Source of the DNA: Funneliformis mosseae
Taxonomy: Eukaryota > Glomeromycota > Glomeromycetes > Glomerales > Glomeraceae
Direction of reading: 5' to 3'
DNA length: 13,775 bases
Assembly: GCA_910592005.1 (NCBI GenBank)
Contig: CAJVPP010002706.1
Location: forward strand, 1-13,775
The notes under the pieces were generated by a model. That model did no database searches. It saw nothing but the letters and a program-made list of their open reading frames with translations, and had not been told where the DNA came from. How positions within the stretch are numbered: the first letter of the stretch is position 1; each line of letters starts with the position of its first letter. The translations under genes and the position numbers were made by a program. This document shows positions 8,590-13,775 of the stretch, piece by piece.

Positions 8590-8613
8590 ATATATTTAGT
8601 ATACTAAATATAT
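8590..8613. repeat. Perfect 24-bp palindrome
   Basis: The sequence equals its own reverse complement over 24 bases, centred on GTATAC. It lies 19 bp right of the previous inverted repeat and could form a cruciform. Confidence 0.7.
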
Positions 8614-10341
8614 AACAGTTTATATATTGACATAAAAATATAATATTTTTTATTAATATATAAATATTTTCATATATAATTTAAAGTTTTCATTGTTAAT
8701 ATATTATTTTTATATATATTTTTTTTAAAAAAAATATTAGATATATTTAAAAAAGAAAAAAATATAATTTTTTTTTATATATTATTTCTTTAAATTGTAA
8801 AAATTTGCAAGTAAATTCTGCTTATTTATTTATTATAAATTTTCTTTTAATTTATTTTTATAAATTTTTAAAAATTTTTATTTTTTACTTATATTGTAAT
8901 TTTTAAAATTTTTATATTAAAATTTTATTATTAACCTTTAATAAACTTATTGTTATTAAAATTTACTTTTAGCAATATTATCATAATAGAATATTATAAA
9001 ATATATTATAAAATATTATAATTTTATGATTTATTAAGAAATTTTTAATTTTTAATAGTAAAGATATTTAAACAGTTCACAAACAAATAAATTTTTAAGA
9101 AATTTTAAAAATTATTATAATAAAATTTTTAAAACTTAATTTAAAATTAAATTATTTAAAAAACTTCTTAATAAATTTAAAATTTCTTTTGATAAAGTTA
9201 TTTAAATATATATTAAACTATATTTTTATATAATTATTATATTATTAAAAAATTATTATTTAATATTTTATTAAGAAATGTAATATCTAATATAATAGAA
9301 TAAAAAAAAACTTTTGTAACAAAAATCTAAAAATATAATATTTGATATATTATCTATTATTTTTTTTAATTTTCAATTATCAAAAAATATACTATTTATA
9401 TAGTCTTTAAAGCCCATTTTTAATCTCTTCTAATATATAAAATTTATTAGTCCAGAATGAAGTGAAAGACTATATATATATAGGTTTAAGATTATATAAA
9501 AGTTTCTATTATCTACCTATTCAATAATTAAGTTAATATTGATTGGCTTTTATAATTACACAAAAGTCTAAATAAAATTCTAGACTTAAAAACAGTCTCC
9601 ATTTTTCTAGTATTATAATGATTACCATTAAAAAATATTGAAAATATAAAAAATATAAAATATTTGTAATATTCTTAATACAGATTTACAACTTTAAATT
9701 GCATATCAATATTTTAAAATTAATTCTAAAAGTGATTCTTCATAAAAATACTAAAATAAATTTTTTTTTAAAAATTCAGATATATGAAAAATCCTATATA
9801 ATAAGTTCATATTCTCTAGATCATTTATATTATATATCATTATAAATTTATTTAGAATGATTCTTTATAAAAATATTAAGACAAAAAAATTTTCTTAAAG
9901 TCTCTAATAATATTAGACTACATAATATTCTTTAATATATAATTAACATTATCTGAAAATTAAACCAATAGCTTATTATAAATAAAATATAAAATACATA
10001 TTCTAAGTCTTTTAATAAAATAATATTTTTTAAAATATATATAAGATTTATTATAAATTTTATTAGAATTATATAAGTATAGAAAAAATATTTATTATTA
10101 TTTTTGAAATATAAATATTTTTCTAAATCATAATAATTTAACTGAACTTTATTATATTCAATAGGGCTTTTATATTTAATAGCAAATTTGTAAATATCTT
10201 CTTTTTATTTAGTGCTTTTTCTATAATCTTATTAAAAAATATGTTTATTTATTAAATTAAAGTATTATTAAATATATCATCATCTATATAAAAATTCTTA
10301 ATTATGATCTAGATTTTTTAGATAAAGATAATAGTAAAATT

Positions 10342-10699
10342 TTAGCATTTTATCAAATAAAATATACTTTTTAAATTTTTAGTAATATTCTTAGCTATAA
10401 TATTATTTTTCTTAGATTTAACATATTGTATTTTAATAACATAACTAAATAATAATTTTTTACAATTACCTATATATTTTATTTTCTTATTTAAAATAAA
10501 ACAATTAGACTAAAAAAGAGAAACATTAGAATCATTATTTTTTAATTATATATGTTAAAAATTTATCTGTCAATATAAAACTACATTGATATCTAATTAT
10601 AATATCTTTGATAATATCTTTATATTTGTAAATTTGATTACTTATTTTATTATAAAATATAAATGTAATGTCAAATTAATGTACTTCAGAATCAGTATA
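10342..10699 (-). pseudogene. Decayed Ty1/copia RNase H C-terminus
   Basis: Conserved copia landmarks appear in order on the minus strand, but in different frames. YTDSE (about 10699-10685) stands for the first RNase H Asp block. ILTDKFLTYIIKK (about 10580-10540) stands for the LTDNQ block. KYIGNC stands for the KHIDI block. IKIQYVKSKKN and then NIITKNL-like residues before the stop at 10342-10344 stand for the terminal YV...ADIFTK block. Spacing over about 119 codons is close to that of intact elements. In-frame stops and frame changes show it is dead. Several differences (for example Asp to Asn in the terminal block) look like G-to-A changes on the coding strand. It is a relic of an LTR retrotransposon whose body would lie to the right. 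Confidence 0.55.
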
Positions 10700-10729
10700 T
10701 TATTAAAGAGATATACTAAATAAATTTTA

Positions 10730-10903
10730 GATAAGACTTATGAATTTAATATATAACTTGATACTTAAACTAATTATGCATTTCATTAATAGTAAAATTG
10801 TACTTAGCACTTTATGCAAATTTTTTACAATTTTTTGAGCTAATAATAATTTTTTTTGCAAAATAATAGAAACTTCTAATTTTCTGACTTTATCCAAATC
10901 TAT
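10730..10903 (-). pseudogene. 58-codon open stretch upstream of the copia relic
   Basis: A stop-free minus frame in DNA where stops normally come every ten or so codons. It starts IDLDKVRKLEVSII and is Lys/Leu/Ile-rich and amphipathic. It does not show the copia reverse transcriptase motifs I looked for. It may be part of the same dead element, another relic, or chance. Confidence 0.25.
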
Positions 10904-10988
10904 TTATATAATATAAATAAATATAGATTCAGTATATATATTGAACTCCTAGATATTAATAAAGAATTGCAAAAGAATTGGCTAATAA

Positions 10989-11291
10989 ATAATTATAAAT
11001 GATAATAATAAGAAAAAGATTACTTTTATTAATAAGAAGCTAGACGCCTACTATAAAACTATAACTTAATAGGATAATACTATTTTAGCTTATAAAAATA
11101 AGATATTTATCTTAAATCTAAGATCATATCACTTAATAAGTATTTTTGAAAAAGAAGCCTTGCAAGATGTAAAATAAAAGAAAAATCATTTATCATTTTA
11201 AGAGAAGAAATTGTATAAATTAGAAAAAAAGGTTACCCAACTTAAAATTCATATCTTTGAAATAACTAATCAAAGCCAATTCAAGGTATTT
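10989..11291 (+). pseudogene. Plus-strand decayed coding frame with a leucine-zipper-like end
   Basis: One frame (codons beginning at 10989) gives protein-like text interrupted only by TAA/TAG (11067, 11070, 11175, 11199) before a final TAG at 11292. Every break could be a former CAA/CAG. Open runs include IFEKEALQDVK and LYKLEKKVTQLKIHIFEITN, the latter with Leu spacing that suits a coiled coil. No TGA occurs in the frame. A possible continuation in another frame (11308-11457) follows. The family is not recognised. Confidence 0.35.
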
Positions 11292-11307
11292 TAGATAGGC
11301 AGTTTAA

Positions 11308-11457
11308 GGTTTTAGATTCTTTAGCAAGAATTCAACTTTATTTGATAATTATTTAAACTTTGATTTTCCAGATGAAATAAAAGAGCAATTTGATAGAATT
11401 GTTAGCTGTTTGACTAATATTATTATATATACAGAATTTTACTGTAAAAATATCTAA
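11308..11457 (+). pseudogene. 49-codon plus-strand open stretch
   Basis: It reads DNYLNFDFPDEIKEQFDRIV and then Cys/Ile/Tyr-rich residues, ending in TAA. It may continue the coding frame of 10989-11291 after a frameshift or a very short intron (GTATTT at 11286 to AG at 11327-11328 would join them in frame). It lies opposite the hAT-like minus frame, so at most one of the two is the true coding strand. Confidence 0.25.
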
Positions 11458-11681
11458 TTTTGTTTTTGTAATATTTAATGGTAAAGAAATATTTTGAGAT
11501 AAAGTACTAGAAGTTTCTTCTTCATCTTCATAATCTATAGTATTATTATCTAAATTTAAAATTTCTCAACACAGTTTATGCCAATGATTTATTTTTTCAG
11601 TATATGATCAGCAAATTGTGAAGTTGTTTTCTCTTTTGAAATTAAAAAATAAGACATAAAAGGATGTTTTCTTTTTCTCAT
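11356..11681 (-). pseudogene. Probable hAT transposase N-terminus, broken
   Basis: An ATG at 11681 opens MRKRKHPFMSYFLISKEK, then residues ending in KK-stop (11589-11591) and IIGINCVEKF-stop. This resembles the start of BED-finger hAT proteins (basic start, aromatic YF, spaced Cys), although the full Cys/His set is not present. After a frame change a 70-codon stop-free stretch (11565-11356) follows: an acidic run IDYEDEEETSS, then KTKLDIFTVKFCIYNNIS and a segment ANNSIKLLF. That pattern recalls the hAT block KF...NIPF..VEN..F..L, which sits between the BED finger and the catalytic core. Two stops and at least one frameshift make it a pseudogene. The opposite strand also has an open frame here. 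Confidence 0.45.
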
Positions 11682-11689
11682 TTTTATTA

Positions 11690-12550
11690 TTATATATAAT
11701 TTTAAACTTGAAGTTAAAAATAAAAATAACAAACTGTTTAAATCAATTATTTCAATTTTTGAACAATTAAGATATAAATAGATTAATAATTACATATTTA
11801 ATAAAAGGATATATAGCTCTATTTTTATATATTTTTAGCTATTGTCTCCTGGTTAATTTGATAAAATAATTGATTTATTGATTCAAATAGTTAATATAAT
11901 TAATCCAGTTAAATTAATAAAATTGGACCTAAGCAATAGAAATCATATAAAAAATTTTCTTTAAATGTAAACCCTCTTTTAATGTACATTTTTTTTCAAA
12001 TATTAACTATAGTCTTAAGGATAGTGATCACATTATAAAATTTACAATATTAACTCCAACTAACAAAGCATAAAGTCAATACGCATAATGCTACTAAGAA
12101 AAAATTGGCAAACAAAATTAATACACTATATAATGCAATAAAGTAAACATTATTTATACTTCTTCTGGCTTTTATTTTTATTGATATATAAATATTGCTC
12201 CTTTGATTTACTGTTACATAGTAGCTAATTTTTTTGATATATTTACCATGATATATTATTTAATCATAAAAGTGATTGATGTTATGCTATAATTTTTCAT
12301 TATACAGCATTTCTTTTCTATATAATTTTTTTTCTTTAATTATTATTATATTGTATATATGAGACTTATTATGATTTATTTTTGAAAGAACTAGTAAATT
12401 ATAAGCATTACTATAATGTGCACTTCTTTTATTTCTCACCGCTCAGAATTCTTAATCAGTGTCTTTAACCATCAACTATACAGTATATATAATAGATGAA
12501 ATTAGCAAAAGTTAAACCAAAAGTATTAAATAGTTATTACTTACTGCCTA
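11690..12550. other. AT-rich stretch, no clear gene
   Basis: Dense stops on both strands. A slightly more complex block at about 12420-12480 has short open minus-strand pieces, too short to classify. The 11846-11940 stretch contains imperfect A/T palindromes. It probably consists of decayed mobile-element DNA. Confidence 0.4.
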
Positions 12551-13716
12551 AGTTACAATTGCCTTAAAGAAAGGTGAGAATAAATCAATACTTTCTAGAT
12601 CTGTTGAAATTTTGCATGCTTCAATTTCAAAAAGCTGATATATTATTAAAAAAATTTCAGTTAGCATAATGATTGCTTCCTTATAATAATATTTATATAT
12701 ACATACTCAAATAATCCATAGAATAAAATTGAACACTCTAATGCTTTGTATCATATACATCTTGAATTGCAGAAGTAGTGCTCATTTCAGCTTAACTTCG
12801 GATACAACTATAAAGTTTATTATATCTTTTCCTGCTTGTGCATTTTTAAACATATGGTCTAGAACTTCTATTACACAGGTTTTAGCAGTAGTGTATGCAA
12901 TCCCATTAACTTTCTATAGGCAGATGCTTAAATAGTTTTATCCCCCTAAAAAAACCAAAACTTAAATAAAATTTCACATTAATAAAAAATATTAGAAATA
13001 ATACTTACAGAATATAACAATTATCTGAAAATCTGTGCAGTGCCTTCTTTATAATGGGATGAATAGATGTATTCATTAAGTAACAGGAACCATTTGCAAG
13101 CCCGAAGCATTAACCCATTTTAAATTCACATGATAAAGTAATTCGTAATAGATCGATAAAATATCAACTCAAACAAAGAGCGGGAGACAGACAGATATCT
13201 TATGTCACTGTATCTAGACTGTAAATAATCTTATACTACACTCCAGACTAATAAATTCACTTTCTAACATATCAAAATTCTTGAGAAAATTATGATGTAA
13301 CAAGGAATATGCATTAAAGCTAAAAGGTAAAATAAGAATGTTAATAAATCCTGGTAAAAAAATTAAGATAGATACTTACAAGACTGGTAATGTCTTAATA
13401 AAAGTCTAATTTTTTCAAAAATGGTTTTTTCTTCAGTTCCAATATATTTTCTAGCTTGTTATTCTATTATTTATAGATACAATTCTACTAAGAAATAAAC
13501 AGCGATGATGTGATTGACAAGCAAAAGACAAATTACTACAGATTAATATGCAATAATACCTCTGAAAAAAAACTCAACTCATTAAGAAAATCTAATTGCA
13601 TTTACCAGAAACAACTTATTGGCAGGCTCAAAGATCTCTTTCAAAACTTGCATGTGATCATTCTCATCTATATATCTTAGAACAGCATTAGGCAATTGGA
13701 CAATTTTGAACAGGTT
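12551..13716 (-). pseudogene. Decayed minus-strand gene, possibly a hAT transposase body
   Basis: Successive minus-strand open stretches cluster here: 13716-13585 (44 codons, NAVLRYIDENDHMQVLKEIF), 13458-13366 (31, ARKYIGTEEKTIFEKIRLLL), 13375-13217 (53, SFNAYSLLHHNFLKNFDMLE), 12913-12785 (43, GIAYTTAKTCVIEVLDHMF), 12781-12710 (24) and 12706-12551 (52, KEAIIMLTEIFLIIYQLFEI). They are on one strand but in different frames, separated by stops. The order of possible landmarks (a CxAH..LL-like block, an RWTTAYTC-like block, a KxAIxxLE-like block) is what a hAT body would show, but each match is weak. Intron-like signals occur (GTAAAT at 13605 to CAG at 13562; GTAAGT at about 13379). An alternative is a decayed spliced host gene. 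Confidence 0.35.
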
Positions 13717-13763
13717 TTAGACAGGTTTTGGATACTTTTTCTTATGTCTAAAACTTTGTCCAA
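13696..13763. repeat. Nested inverted repeat at the right edge
   Basis: The inner arms GTTTTAGACA (13714-13723) and TGTCTAAAAC (13745-13754) are perfect over 10 bp around a 21-nt loop. The outer arms TTGGACA (13696-13702) and TGTCCAA (13757-13763) are perfect over 7 bp. The stretch is also built from variants of a short unit (ACAGGTTTTRGA / TTTTGGACA). It could be a terminal or subterminal repeat of a DNA transposon. Confidence 0.6.
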
Positions 13764-13775
13764 AACTATTAAAAT

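Larger units (their letters stand above)
7441..10341. other. AT desert, no gene seen
   Basis: About 2.9 kb of almost pure A/T with dense stops in all frames and many short A/T palindromes. There is no ORF of note, no tRNA-like cloverleaf and no long tandem array. The stretch near 9440-9600 is slightly more complex and contains a short inverted pair AGTCTA/TAGACT; it could be a decayed LTR of the copia relic that ends at 10342, but no second LTR copy is in the window to confirm it. Confidence 0.6.

Noticed and set aside
7441..10341. tRNA, rRNA or CRISPR array in the AT desert
   Set aside because: No cloverleaf with a GGTTCGA-type T-arm, no rRNA-like conserved block and no regularly spaced direct repeats were found.
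7441..10341. Nuclear copy of mitochondrial DNA
   Set aside because: No fragments of cox, nad, cob or atp proteins could be read in any frame.
10989..11291. A gene using TAA/TAG as glutamine (ciliate-type code)
   Set aside because: The neighbouring genes clearly use TAA and TGA as stops at the expected ends, and frameshifts nearby point to decay rather than recoding.
12729..12935. 68-codon plus-strand ORF
   Set aside because: It starts with TTG, has no recognisable features and lies opposite minus-strand stretches (12913-12785 and 12781-12710) that look more protein-like and fit a run of same-strand relics.

Overview
The window looks like nuclear DNA of a very AT-rich filamentous fungus. Genes carry several short GT-AG introns, homopolymer tracts are common, and there is no operon layout. 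A glomeromycotan (Rhizophagus-like) genome is my best guess from composition, intron style and transposon load, but nothing here proves the species. All calls come from reading and translating the sequence by eye; no database search was run.

Positions 1-7000 form a compact gene block. It begins with the 3' end of an unidentified gene (1-93) and an unidentified, possibly spliced coding stretch (185-542). Four recognisable housekeeping genes follow, all reconstructed exon by exon: MIS12 kinetochore protein (905-1949, +), mitochondrial phenylalanyl-tRNA synthetase (2138-3894, -), a UBE3D/Ipa1-type HECT-like E3 protein (4044-5890, +) and a mitochondrial FAM210/DUF1279 protein (6046-6924, -). They alternate in direction. 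MIS12 and the synthetase converge on a 188-bp spacer, the synthetase and UBE3D share a 149-bp divergent promoter, and UBE3D and FAM210 converge on a 155-bp spacer with a near-perfect palindrome. Two of the four act in mitochondria. The other two touch chromosome segregation and ubiquitin or mRNA 3'-end biology. I see no shared pathway; this is an ordinary gene cluster.

From about 7000 to the right end the character changes sharply. After a less AT-rich island (about 7140-7440) there is a gene desert of almost pure A/T, about 7450-10340. Beyond it lies a graveyard of decayed mobile elements: a Ty1/copia RNase H C-terminus (10342-10699, -), a probable hAT transposase N-terminus (11356-11681, -), a plus-strand relic (10989-11457) and a string of long minus-strand open stretches (12551-13716) that may be another hAT body. 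Every one carries stops or frameshifts. The right edge holds a nested inverted repeat.

I found no convincing undescribed biological system. The points most worth a second look are the decayed element mosaic, the perfect palindromes in the desert, the poly(T)-poly(A) palindromes inside introns, and the unidentified open stretches at 185-542 and 7211-7372.
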